Assembly: GCA_003991915.1 (NCBI GenBank)
Contig: RQTK01000204.1
Location: 230,026 to 294,025 of the forward strand
Source: Elysia chlorotica
Lineage: Eukaryota > Mollusca > Gastropoda > Plakobranchidae
Length of the DNA stretch: 64,000 nucleotides
Direction of reading: 5' to 3'
A program made the position numbers and the translations under genes. The notes below the pieces were generated by a model. That model saw nothing but the letters and a program-made list of their open reading frames with translations. It searched no databases and was not told where the DNA came from. Below, piece by piece: positions 22,161-34,803 of the stretch (position 1 is its first letter; each line of letters starts with the position of its first letter).

Positions 22161-25100
22161 ATCTCCTATGCAACATACTGGAAAAAATAATAATGAGACA
22201 CTGGCAACCAATCTTTTTGAAAAGTATTTGAGTAATCAAGGGCAAACTTTTCACCAACCATGACCATATATATATTTTTTGAATAGAGGGAGCAAAGGGG
22301 TTAAAATAGATTGTGAACTTAATTTATTAAAATCTAAAATTCATGTCAAGGAACTATTAAATAAAATTGACTTTTTTCTTTCTTTTGGGGTTCTACTTTC
22401 ATCATTCTCAGTAATATATTCAAAATTATTTTCTTCTCCAACCAAAATAAGTAAAAAAAAAAAAAGTAGGGAGCCTATGTAAATGCTCGTTGTATTTATA
22501 TAATATACGGCAGCTAATATACGTGGTATAACACACTTCTGAAACAGGGCCTCATTCTTGGTATTGGTACGGTAGTAGCCATTGTTTAAGTCAGCAGATT
22601 CACTACACCAAGATATCAATTTTTTTTTTTTTAATTTTTTTTTAATGATTGTACAAGTATATATACCAAACTGATTGTTTTGTTTGTAAATGTTCATGTG
22701 GCGTAATTCGATTTCAAATTCCATATGAGAAAAGGTACCGCTGATGTGGAGCAAACTGAAAATGTTTACCATGAAAGTTTTAGTTACTTCATTATGTTGT
22801 TTAAGTTTACATTGCAAATTTGACACAATCTAAAGAATTTGCTAAATAAAAAAAAAAAAAAAAAAAAAAGGAGTTATCTGTTTGTCTTGTATTTTTATTT
22901 ATTTATGTGCACTGATATGTAGTGTTTGAGGAGGAAGGAGCATAACGAGGAGAGATACAGATATACAGCTAGATCAAGGATAGCCTCGAGTTTGAATCAA
23001 TCTCTGATTTGAAAAGACTCAATTCCTTTCACATAATGAATAAACAAGGAAACAATTGTGTTGGATGGAATACAATGTATTTTTTCCAAATTCTTAAATT
23101 TTGAACAAATATATGTACATATACAGTGTACATGTATTGAGGGAATCAAGCCAATCTTTGAAGTTGAAATGATACCTTTGTGGAGGTTGCCCATGATAAG
23201 AGATTATGAGTACAGTTTGTTTCCATCCTGGTGTCATTCGTAATAACGAAGTTGCCATTAAGAAATAAAAAAAAAAATGTGCTCGTTTTGTGCAATATGG
23301 CGGCGGGAATAGGGTAGGTACTTTTCTCATGCACGTCGAACTTTTTAGTATGGATTAGGGAAAATTTAAATCATGAACGCGTTTTAAGTTTGTTAATGTT
23401 ATCATGGAAAGGGAAAGATTGTTTTGTCTCAAATGTGTACATTTTTTGGATGACTTTTATATCTTCGTGTTAGTGCTTCTGCGAAACTTCATATCCAGAG
23501 TTCCTCTGCCCCCGTCACATTCTATTTGTGAAGCCATTTTGTTAGTCCCTCCATAATTTTTTTGCGTTATTTTTCCATGCTACCTTCCCCTCAACCATTC
23601 CAGTCGTCATAGGGTGTTCCAGTTACAGCTTTTACCTTCTCATCACCTGTCCAAAAAAGATTGCTTCGTGCATAAGAATTTTGTTGTTGTAAGTGATATT
23701 TTGGTGTTAACTTCCTGTAGACCCTTTTCATTAGACTTCTTTGATGTCTACGATATATGTCACTATCAGAGCATAGCTAAGAGTATATTTATTATGAAAT
23801 CAGATTTGCATCACCATCAGCGAGAATCAATTGCCAGAATAAAGTTTCTATTATCTTCCTATTTCTATGGGATTGAAAATAAAAAATGCCAAGCATTAAT
23901 CTGAGAACTCTTGGTGTGAACGATAGATGTCAAGAAACAAGCCATATATACGTATATTGAAAACAGAGACCACTAACTTGTAGGTATTTCTCTAAACCAT
24001 AGAGATGCTACCAAAAAAGTTGATAAGGATATTGTAATCCTCATGATAAAAAGTCACGTTTCATTCTTCAGCTGCATCTTATTCTTAACCCAATTCTGAC
24101 CCATTTTTTTCTCACATTAATTTTTAAAATCGATTATCCGAATGAAAGAAATGAATATAATCTCGATTACTTTTGAACCCCTAAATCTCTCGAAGAGTCA
24201 TATACAGAGATGCGGGCGCCAAAAATGTCCTTGTGTGTGCATTAAGGTTAAAATTCTAACCATACGAGCAACAGTGCTCTGAAGTTTGGATCTAAGCCAA
24301 CGAAGATAGGTAAAAGATTGATTCTTTAGATAAGTTAAGATTTAAGTCTACTTTATTGTCTATCCAAGGAAATGTCTCATTCGTGGTTACATAAGCTCCA
24401 AAGCAAGATAGAAGAGCGATAGCGAGAACATGCATTTCAAAACAAATAACGCAAATGTTTAAATTATTATACAAATTGGAAGTGTATGTTAATGCAGGTT
24501 TATACATTTTGGAAGTCTATGTAAATTTATGATTCGATTCTCGTATTAAAATGTTCTGTTTTTTTTAAAAAACTAATCCCTCATTTTCTTTTATCTAGTT
24601 TCCAAACTCATCAAAGGTACAGAGTCCTCGATAGGATAAAAATATACTACATGAGAAGATAGACTGTTCATATTACTGGTGCGACTAGTTCACTAGCTAT
24701 GTGTACATATAACTCCATGCGTTTCTAATTATGAAGGCGACTAGTGCTGTGGATTTAGAAAACTTTTACGCTTAGACTTCAAAGGGTATGTACAGGGATG
24801 TTTTTGTATATGTACAATATTTGAATAGTATTTGTGGCTCAGCTTCGTTGCTGTTAATAAGGAAAATTACAGATAAGGATGGAGATACTTGAAGAGTGCA
24901 AGTTTTTGTTGTACGTCTGTATTTATATGCATTTTGAACTGGAGACTTACAGATAAGATGACGGCAAAGCTAGAGACACATACAGAAATAGAAGAAAAGA
25001 TTTTGAAAGATTGGCAGCAAAACGAAACTAAAAATTACAAAATAAACGAAAGAACAAAAAAGCAAACAAACAAACAACAATAGAAACACACACAAAAAAC

Positions 25101-25839
25101 CACAACAAACGACGAAGACCACCCCCGACCCAGAGTTTTCGTATAAGACTACGTGATCATTTTACCTTGACATTTTTCAAGGCAGCTTTCAGACCAAGCT
25201 GGGTCGTTTTAGCACCGACACAATGCGTGAAACAGACACACTATCTAATCTCATACGCTCAAGCAGTGAGGAACTTCTGGCAAGATAGTTCAGACAGAAG
25301 GATTTATAACAATACATGCCTGTTACAACAAAGCAAGACAAGGCTTCCGAAACGGCTGTGGTAGGAGAAGAGAGAGAATACACGTATTTGTCATTAATTA
25401 ATACATGGTTACAAAATCATAAACATTTTAGAAGAATACAAACTTAACTCCATGATGCCCTGAACAACTAACTCTCTCTACAGTTTTGGGAAATATTGAA
25501 AACTGAGACATAATTCTCATACCGGTATTCAGGTAAGTTTGAATAATAAGCAGGTTATTCATTGTGGCTTCTTTTAAACGGGTAGACTTTCTCTACTGTT
25601 CATACCACATAATTATTATTTCTTTTCATGTAATGATTTGAATCATCCTCAGAAAAACATGAATGCCGTTTTATCTTCAACTCATCATCTTACAAGATCA
25701 CATCTTACACGAAACGAAGAGAATAATAGCATGACTTGTCATATATGTTTAAAACCATAATTTTTTTCTAAAATAATACAAATATGATAATTATATACAC
25801 ACACAGGATTTGTTGCGTCTCCAGGAATCACCTATCGGT

Positions 25840-25851
25840 CAAGATGGCTGG
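25840..25851 (+). promoter_or_regulatory. TISU/YY1-like initiator at the PhyH start codon
   Basis: CAAGATGGCTGG overlaps the ATG and agrees with the TISU consensus SAASATGGCGGC at all but the last few positions. In animals such elements act as both a YY1 site and a start context for mRNAs with very short leaders. Confidence 0.4.
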
Positions 25852-26133
25852 CCTTGATAAAATTGGCACGTACCCAGGAGAAACGACCAAAGCCTACCCT
25901 GAAAAGTACGACATAAGAGCAATGCCCCCTCAGCCGAAGGTTCTCAAACCGGGGCAATTGCCAGAAAATGAGATCCGAAAATTTTTTGAAAAGGTAAATG
26001 ATACATAGGTTGAGATTGTCTATGTTCAGAATGTTGAAAGCAGCATATAACAAGAGCTTCGAACTCGAAAGGTTGATATAGGTTCATATAGTTTTCATTT
26101 ATCGCAATTATCTTAGCCGTATTCCTCTTTGTC

Positions 26134-26205
<72 letters not shown>

Positions 26206-26502
26206 GTCATGTGATGTTGTAAGAATAGTGGTAAGAGATGAAGAAAATACATGTACTAAAAAGGGGGCCAAAAGGTCCCCAAATAGGTGTACAATTATAT
26301 TTGAACAGCCCCTAAAAACTAAGGGCAATCTCATGCCGTTCGACACACAATGCCTGATAAAATAACTTTGTTTTGGGTATATGAATATGGGTAGTGAGTA
26401 GATTGTCGTTCAAGAAATGTTAAGTTCTATGTCCCTGGGTTTACCGAAAAGTCATAGAGGGAGAAAGGGCTCCGGTTTAAGTTGGACCCTGACACTTTGC
26501 TC

Positions 26503-26542
<40 letters not shown>

Positions 26543-29123
26543 TAGAAAGAGAGAGACAGAGAGAGAGAGAAATAGAGAGAGAGAGGTGTCATGTGATGTT
26601 GTAAGAATAGTGGTAAGAGATGAAGAAAATACATGTACTAAAAAGGGGGCCAAAAGGTCCCCAAATAGGTGTACAATTATATTTGAACAGCCCCTAAAAA
26701 CTAAGGACAATCTCATACCGTTCGACATACAATGTATGATAAAATAACTTTATTTTGGGAGTATATGGGTAGTGAGTAGAGTCTCGTTCAAGAAATGTTG
26801 AGTTCTATGTCCCTGGGTTTACCGAAAAGTCATAGAGGGAGAAAGGGCGCCAGCTCAAGTTGGATCCTGACACTTTGCTCGTCAGTCCAGAGTGCTATCG
26901 AATGAGCTGTTTATTTAGACCACTGCAATCTGCATGGACAGTTTTGGACACCACACCAAGTCTTGACGAATCTTGGGCTACAATTTCAGGCAATGTTGAC
27001 TGTTTGCACCTTTTTTTTTAAAATATATTTTTTTAAACAATTTCTCTCTTTCATTTGTCTCTTATGCGGGATATAACAGGGCTTCCTGCTGACACATGAC
27101 TTTTTCCACAAAGAAGAACTTGATGCGTGTAGAAGAGATGTTGAAAAGTGCGTGGATGATCTGGCAAATGTCTTGTTCAAAGCTGGAAAAATATCTGGTA
27201 ACATTTTGTGTTCTTTTTTCACCCCCCCCCCCCCCCCTTTTTAAACACGTTAGCGACTGATTAACCAGCGAGATACTAAGAACAGTGTACCCCCAAATAA
27301 ATATAATGCTAGCAAATCTCTTTGAGTTCCAAACCAAATTTTACGATTGTTCGATTTCTTTGAGTAACTACTTTGAAAAAGAAAAAAAAAATGCTGTAAT
27401 TGGTGCGTTATTTTAAACAAAATAATCCTTAACTACTGTAAAGATGTAACTTAAATTTCACAAGAATTTCGACTATCACTGTTGCCTAGTATTATCATAT
27501 CTTCCTCCCTTAAGAATCACATAACAGTCTCGGGGTTGATTGAAGAGTTGCTATAGCGGAACTACACAGCAACACATTATGTATAATGTATGGATTATAT
27601 ATTCTATTTTAAAAGTAGCCTACACGTATTACAATAAAATACCAAGACCTATGTTAAATAAACTAAGGCCTTCAAGGTGAACAAACTTGAGTATATTACA
27701 AAGTTATATCAACAATAAAATCACAAAAAAAGACAAGTTTATATCATTAATATTTTACGACTAAAACTAATACAAAACATTTCTTTACTCCAATCTCTGT
27801 GATTTCCAGATCTTCATAAAGAAGCTGGCCTTTTTGAAAGGTTAACATTAATAGAACGGGAATATCCGGATGCCAACGTTCTTCTCCACAAGCCCCGAAC
27901 AAAACATTATCTTTATGAGGTACGACCATAGACGTTTAATAAATGTTTTTACACGCCCATTGTAACTTACGTTATTTATTTGCTCCTTTGATTATGCAGA
28001 AGCATATAACTGTGTAAAGCACAATGTTGAACTGTGCGAAATACTAGATAATTATAATGGAAGCTCCCTCAAGCATCAAAAGATAAATAAAAGAGTGGCA
28101 TGCCGGACAAGAGGTTACTGTGAGGTTGGATTGTTGATAATCAAAATGGTTACCTAACTCAAAAGGGTCTGAGGCACGGATACATTTTCTAACCCCATAA
28201 CTTCAATTATTATACCGAGGACAAATAAAAAGTGTGAAACAAGATGCAAGAAAATAACTATTCGATGAGCCATGCGTCCAAGGGCTAAAATTAAGGTACT
28301 TGGTTTTGTGGACGACATAGCATTGCTCTCCGCAACAAGCCAAGGCCATTCTATGCTTGTGCCAACAGTTAAAGAACAGGGCAAACAACAACAACAACAA
28401 CAAAACAAAAACAACAACAAAATCAATATTTATTACACGTGAAGAAAAATAATATTACGATTGACTTATACGAAAAAACAACAACCAGCTAACCAACCAT
28501 AAAATTGTCAATACCTCCCAATCCTCCAAATTAAATTAAAAGTGTAGATGTAATCTAGAATCACTTCCAAAGTTATTCAAAAGGTTTTATTTTTATGGTG
28601 TATACTTTTGAAAAAAAAAGATAACTTATATCAATAACTTACTATACATTATGACTCCGTATTACGTCTTTGCTTTTTATGAAACAGGGATTTCACAATC
28701 TATGGTCCAACGAGAGGCTGTTAAACCTCATTGAGCAGTTGATTGGTCCGGATATCATGGGGAATCCTGTATGGAATGTCCGGCCCAAAGTTCCAAACAA
28801 CGAATCTTTGGTCATACCATGGCATCAGGGTAATACTAAACATACTTAGCCTATTTAGACTATATAAAAAAATAATATAATGAATTATTCGCTTTGAGAT
28901 CTTAAACAGCAGCACATAAGCTTAGCTCAAATGGATCGATATGGGCTTACAGGTACTCGCAAAAAAGCATGTGTAATACATACACAATAGTGGGAAAGAC
29001 GTTTTGTGTATGTGTGTGATGGAGAAATAGTAGAGAGCGATAGACAGATGGAACGGAGAGGGAGAAGAAGAGAGTAGAGAAAAAGAGAGGAGAGAGAGGG
29101 AGAGAGATAACGATACAGAGAGG

Positions 29124-29180
<57 letters not shown>

Positions 29181-30151
29181 AGGATGTGAGTAGAGGAAAT
29201 ACTGTCAGGCTCTCTACCTGACATTGTAAATTAGATCAAATTCATAAGGTATTTGTGTAACTTCAACATTTTTAGCAACATGGTTTCGCATACATCAAGG
29301 TACATTATATTCAAAATTATTTGATTGTTTCGTGAATAGACGCTGGCTACACCGACAACGAACTTTATGGATTATTGGTTCCTACTGCATGGATCCCATT
29401 ATTGGACGCAACCAAGGAAAACGGCTGTTTAGAGGTAACAGACACAACGCATTTATGTGTACAATTCGTATTCTTTTATTGTAATAAATTGATTTTTTTT
29501 CGAAGTCCATCCCTTGAGATTGCTTTTTTCAGCATTTGGTCAAACTATAATGGATTTTAAAATACTTTTTTTTTATTCGTATTCAAACAAATTGCTTGGC
29601 ATTTTGCATATACATAAGATGCTTTAATATTTTCAAAATTTGGAAAAAAGGAGATATCCTTTAGCTGGAATCTCTAACACCTAACCAACATATTTGGAAA
29701 AAGCGTTCGGAAGTCGCAAACTCAGTTTTTCCACTACCGTGCAGAATAATGAAAAAAAAATAAAATAAAAAAAATAATAATAATTATAATAATAATGATA
29801 CTGATGATGCTGGTAGAGATGATGATGATGATGACGATGATGATAACTATGTTCCCTCTACACGATAAGGTTGTACAGGGAGGTCACCGGACGGGAAAGG
29901 TTGCTCGCCATGTTGGCTGCTATAAGAATACTTGGTATTTGTCTCTGCCAGAAGATGAGATGGAGAATGCTTTGGGTAGGTAGACTGTAATCTTACCTGA
30001 AAGAGAGTAAGTGAGAGAGGCAGGCAGAGAAGGGCAGGTACAGAGAGTGAGTGAGTGGGTATGTTTTTAAGGCACACCAGCACGTTACCGGTTATATTGT
30101 GCCCATGATTTCCTAAGACAGTTTATACATTACACTAGTGACAGATAAAAT

Positions 30152-30219
<68 letters not shown>

Positions 30220-32258
30220 TGACATAGAGAGACATACAGAGAGACATGCAGGCATATTGTAGTTTTAACTCAGAAGATAGACCTAAAGAGAGACAGACAG
30301 GGAGATAAAGATGGACAATTACATAGAAAAGATAGAAAAAGGCAGAGATAACGACATACAAACAGAGAGGTGAAGATAGAAAGACAGAGAGAAAGAGACA
30401 GGCGGAGGTAGAGAGACAAAAAGAGGGACACCAAACTACAAAAAAAAAAAATTAGATATAAAAAGAATGTTCAATATTTCAATAATATTAATTTCTGTTG
30501 TCGTCCCATACCTAATTCATAACGCTGCGAGTTAATACGTGTATTCATGATGTCACGTCCAAATCCCTTAACCTGCACCAACAAACAGATGTCAACCTTG
30601 ACAAAGACACAGTTTTATGTGAAGTGAACTATGGCGGTCTGGTGATTTTCAACAACATGATTCCGCATCGTGGGTAAGGACAATAATATTATTCCTCATT
30701 CATTCATCATCTATGTAAGGATCTCTGCACATACAAAGTAATTTTACCAGTGAGAATAATCATTTAATAATAGAAGTCAGTCACACGCACACACAAAAAT
30801 AATTAACAAAAACAAAACAAAACAACAAAATCAAACAAACAAACAACAATAAAGCACATTAAATTGGAATGCATGCAAAGTGGATGAGTGCTTGACTTGG
30901 CTGTATACATTTAAACTTATTGAGAGAATTAACACGCCATAACTATTATGAAGTGCAATTCATTTGGCACAGCTTCCAATTATATTGTTTTATGTTATGA
31001 AAAAGTGATAATTGAAATAGTTTCCCGCCCGCTATGTTTACAAAGAATCTCATATACGCAGACCTCTCACTCTCAGTTTCAGGTAAATAACGGGAACGCG
31101 TGTAATGCAGTCATGTAAATGTTTTGTGAGGCTATATTAGATAAGTGTTAATCATTTTATAATAATAAAATATGATAAACTTTCATTTATTTACACTTGT
31201 AAAAATAATTATTATGTAACCTGAACAGTCCAATGGTCTCTTTTTTAGACAAGTAACACATATATTATAATCCCTACAAATAAATATATTATGTGTTATA
31301 TCTATATTTTTCTTAGATAAGATAAGATAAGACAAGATATTATTTTACTAGTTCACATGGGATATCTGACTTGGTTACAGATTAACATAGATACATAATT
31401 TTTTATACAGTACATTCACAGCTTACAAAACTCACACGCATTCGCACATAGGTACTCACACACAATTGACATCGAAAGGCCTTAATCGAGAAAAACAAAA
31501 TTATAATAATTATTATGGCAATTTAAAATCTTATTTTACACTTTTAAGAATATATATACAAGTACAAGTAATATTTAACTCTCGATTTCTCCAGGCTTGA
31601 GAACAGCTCTAGCAGCATCCGATGGTCCCTGGATCTGCGCTGGATGTCTCCGAGGGACAATGGAGGCTGGTACGGCAAGTCAGGGGTTCTCATGCGCTCA
31701 GGCGGGCGGACCCTGCCTAACATAGACTGGACTGGGTTTCTTCAGCAGAATGAAGAGGACAAAAAGGTAAATAACGTATGTTCGGACTGTTTCGATTAGA
31801 ATTGGTGTCAAATGGTTAAGATTATAAATGGGATTTTTTTTATCGTTGAAAAAAGGTCTTATCTCTCATTTTGAGATCATTCTACCATTCTCATTTAAAA
31901 CATAACCGCTAATTGTTTTGTGATAAAAACAGAGGGATGTGTTTTATATTTTATTGAATAAATGTTTAAAAGCAAAATGAGTGGGAATTGAATCCCAATA
32001 GCTGCTTCTATGACATGTATATGCCATGTTATTACTGATACTTTATTTTTTTTCTATAGGAGGTTTTCTGTTTCAGACGGATTATTTTAAACCCTTTTCG
32101 CCTTGTCTTCTTATTTTCAGAAAGAGGAAAAAGAGGGTTTGGACATGTTCGAGCCAATCTTTACCTCACCGTACTTCAAACGCTGGCAAATCACAAACTA
32201 CAATAAGCATGTGAAAAAGTTTTTTGAACAGGAAAAGAAAGGGAAAATGGATGTTTAG
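25844..32258 (+). CDS. Phytanoyl-CoA dioxygenase (PhyH) family Fe(II)/2-oxoglutarate oxygenase, complete, 9 exons
   Basis: Exons 25844-25993, 27080-27197, 27810-27919, 28688-28829, 29340-29434, 29870-29975, 30589-30673, 31595-31766, 32121-32258, GT-AG with consistent phases: 1116 nt, 371 residues. ATG 25844 is chosen because it begins an open exon with CAAGATGG context. The iron triad is visible as H172-x-D174 (WHQDAGYTD, split by an intron) and H267 (IPHRG); R278 (SIRWSLDLRW), eleven residues on, should bind 2-oxoglutarate. Spacing resembles human PHYH. YGGLVIFNN is the typical strand before the distal His. The family hydroxylates lipids or small molecules; the substrate here cannot be told. 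I see no C-terminal SKL-like signal (it ends KMDV) and no clear N-terminal PTS2, so a cytosolic location is possible. It differs from the PHYHD1 subgroup. The exon at 29870 has a weak acceptor (ACGATAAG). Confidence 0.92.
26138..26203 (+). repeat. (GA)n microsatellite
   Basis: Uninterrupted GA in the first intron of the PhyH gene, at the left border of a tandem duplication. Confidence 0.97.
26204..26882 (+). repeat. Tandem duplication of a ~300-base unit joined by (GA)n
   Basis: Copy 1 (26204-26505) and copy 2 (26585-26882) both run from GTGTCATGTGATG to CTGACACTTTGCTCGT, with few differences. Each is preceded by a GA run (26138-26203 and 26507-26584). After copy 2 the sequence continues CAGTCCAGAGTGCTATCGAA, resembling the reverse complement of a tRNA-like SINE head, so the unit may be a SINE body. 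Confidence 0.9.
29030..29177 (+). repeat. GA-rich microsatellite
   Basis: Imperfect then pure (GA)n in the intron before the exon at 29340. Confidence 0.95.
29755..29850 (+). repeat. (AAT)n/(GAT)n tract just before an exon
   Basis: AATAATAAT grades into GATGATGATG immediately upstream of the exon at 29870, leaving only a short pyrimidine stretch (CCCTCTACAC) before the acceptor. Confidence 0.9.
30155..30219 (+). repeat. (GA)n microsatellite
   Basis: Pure GA, followed by GACATACAGAGAGACATGCA-type degenerate repeat to about 30425, in the intron before the exon at 30589. Confidence 0.96.
31314..31400. repeat. Dispersed repeat fragment, same family as 7484-7575
   Basis: TAGATAAGATAAGATAAGAC leads to a diverged copy of the same motif and GACTTGGTTACA. 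It lies in the intron before the exon at 31595. Confidence 0.4.
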
Positions 32259-32694
32259 GATATCAACTTTCATTGGCGTGATAGCCCTTATGTCACATTT
32301 GTGTCCATCACTTTTAAGAAACTTAACTAATGTTCATAAGGGTTTTGTTACAAACAGGTGTTTGTATAAAATGTACCACTGATTTATTCAAACGAAGACA
32401 TAAAAAAAATCTAAAGAGTAACTTCGAATATCTGCATTCCATTCCATACAATACCAAAACGGGTAAATTTTAACTATTACAAAGTGAGATTTAAAGTCAA
32501 AAGAAAATAACCACTGTCATTAAAAGTTTTCTGATCTTCTTTCTAAACCTCGTTTCGGTTATTCCTTATTGTTCAGACTGCGTGCAGTCAAACTGTACCC
32601 ACTGTCAAAACTTGTGAAAACCTAAGGGGACTGATTAACTCATTGAAAGGATTTCTTCTAGATAGAGCTTTGCCTTAAGTTATGAATAGTTCCA

Positions 32695-32700
32695 AATAAA
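32695..32700 (+). terminator. Candidate poly(A) signal for the PhyH gene
   Basis: AATAAA about 440 bases after the TAG at 32256-32258. Confidence 0.35.
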
Positions 32701-34344
32701 TACACCCAATATCCAATATGAAATGGATGCGCTTGTAAAAAAACAAAAGCTAGCGTTTTTCGAGTACCTTACTGAACCTGCATTCAATTTCAATTAATTT
32801 AAAGGATTCTTTTACCTATTTTAAGTTATGGCGCCTTCACTCCTCCACCACTCCTCTCTTTAAATATAAAAGGGGGATAAAAAGAAACCAATCCCCTCCT
32901 CATGTTCACAATCACACATACCCCCCCCCCCCCCCCCCCCCCCTCTGCGCACCAAATGGACTCTTATGAGCTGATTGATATTATAATTACGTGCTAAATA
33001 TAGAATTACAGGTTGATTGATGATATATAATATCTGACCAATTGGTCACTTAAGAATTGGTTGATCATATAAGTTTGACAACATGCACAAAAAGCTGAGG
33101 CAAGAAAAGTGAACAGAACTTTAATAATAAAATGTAATATAATTTCCAAACAATCGTATCTTTTACAACAACAAAAATAAGTCGGACTGAAAACATGTGT
33201 GTCCATTTATTTACAAATGGAATGTAGTGCGTGTAAAATGAAAACTTTGTTCATTCTTCAAAGAGCATTATTTCTAGTGACTGAGTACAACTGTGTCCCA
33301 TTTCATCTCCTCAAAACCCTGTTTGATTCATATTTTATACAATTATACTTGATCTTGCAATACATGAGCCTTTTATCACCTGCCTTATGACACACACTTC
33401 ATTGCTGCAGCGATTTCATAATTTACAACAAAGAGACATGGTTTAAATTTTAATTTGTTTGTGCTTGTATAAACATCTTTGCCCAACACGATAGAAACCT
33501 TTTCAAGTGTTGAAAAGTTAAAGGTAAACTCCAATCATTCTTTCTCAGTAAATATTTGCTTCAGTAACAAAACAGAAATTGCAATTCACAATCTGATAGT
33601 GTTTAAACATTGGGTCATGTCTTATCATATCATATGCAAATCTAAGGTGGTCTATGCGGACATAGAAAAACTAAGTCCAGATCCATTATTCGAAAACCAT
33701 GGTGTTAAATGGTTTGACATAAAACTCCATTTAGGTTCAGTTTTCTGGTTGCAGGTTAGGATAAACAAAGCAAAGTGACTAGAAGTTCTATTGATATGAC
33801 AACAGTGCTAAATGTCAAAATACTTACGATTAATATATAAAGGTAAAAAGCTTAATGCACAGATAGAATAAAAGTTCAAATGTACTATAAAACTAATACA
33901 AGATCTCGTAATTTGAGCTTTATAAGATCCAGAGGCATATATTTTGTACCATAGGGAGAAAAATAACCCAGGCAGAAAAAAAAAAGGAAACATTGGTTTC
34001 ACATTAGTGTCTAAAGCAAAATAACACTTTCAGCACAATCACCTTTCAGAATGTATCTTCTCTTAAAGATAGCAGTTTATATTCAGTCTGTAGCTTTTAC
34101 CATCAATACAAAGTCTATGGCAATATAAAAATGGCATAAGCAAAAATGTAAAAAAAAAAACAAAAAGAAAAAAAAAACATATGATATACAAGAAATTGTA
34201 TTTGGCCCTTATGAAAACAGGTTTTTATAATAAAATGTTCTTTAGGAAAGTAAGAGATATATAGAGGTAGTGTACTAGTTAAAAGTTTAACATACTGTTC
34301 GCTTTAAATGTATCAATCAGGTGGCACTCATGTATCTTTCTGAC

Positions 34345-34744
34345 TGTCTAAAGATGTACCTTAGGTAGCTTAGAACAGCTAATTGATCTTCAGCCAATAA
34401 AACCATCCTTGTTGTACATACCTTAGGTAGCTTAGAACAGCTAATTGATCTTTTTGATATCTACGTCCCAAAGTATGGAACAACTTTCCAAAAAAACATA
34501 ACGGAGGCACCTTCCATCAAAATGTTTAAACACATGCTAAAATCCTACATTTTTGCAATTGAAATTAAACCTGAGAATGCTTTAAATACCTCTTGCGATT
34601 TCTTGTGACTTTTGAATGTAATATTGTACTGTGTGAACATTATATTGTTGTGGTTCTGTTGTAATTGAAATAATGGAAATTGTTAAGAGTATTGAGCATG
34701 ATCGTTCATGGAAGTGCGCTATATAAATGTAATTTATTATTATA

Positions 34745-34800
<56 letters not shown>
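34345..34800 (+). mobile_element. LINE 3' fragment with (ATT)n tail
   Basis: At 34455-34566 the plus strand reads DIYVPKVWNNFPKNITEAPS followed by IKMFKHMLKSYIF, the typical C-terminal end of LINE reverse transcriptase proteins (PxxWNxLP, then SxxxFKxxLKxYLF). It is followed by GTGCGCTATATAAATGTAAT and (ATT)n to 34800. A 35-base direct repeat (TACCTTAGGTAGCTTAGAAC...) occurs at about 34358 and 34420. No full-length reverse transcriptase is present. Confidence 0.7.

Positions 34801-34803
<3 letters not shown>

Noticed and set aside
22341-22826. 161-codon minus-strand frame
   Set aside because: AT-rich composition, Lys/Ile/Asn runs, no domain and no splice partners.
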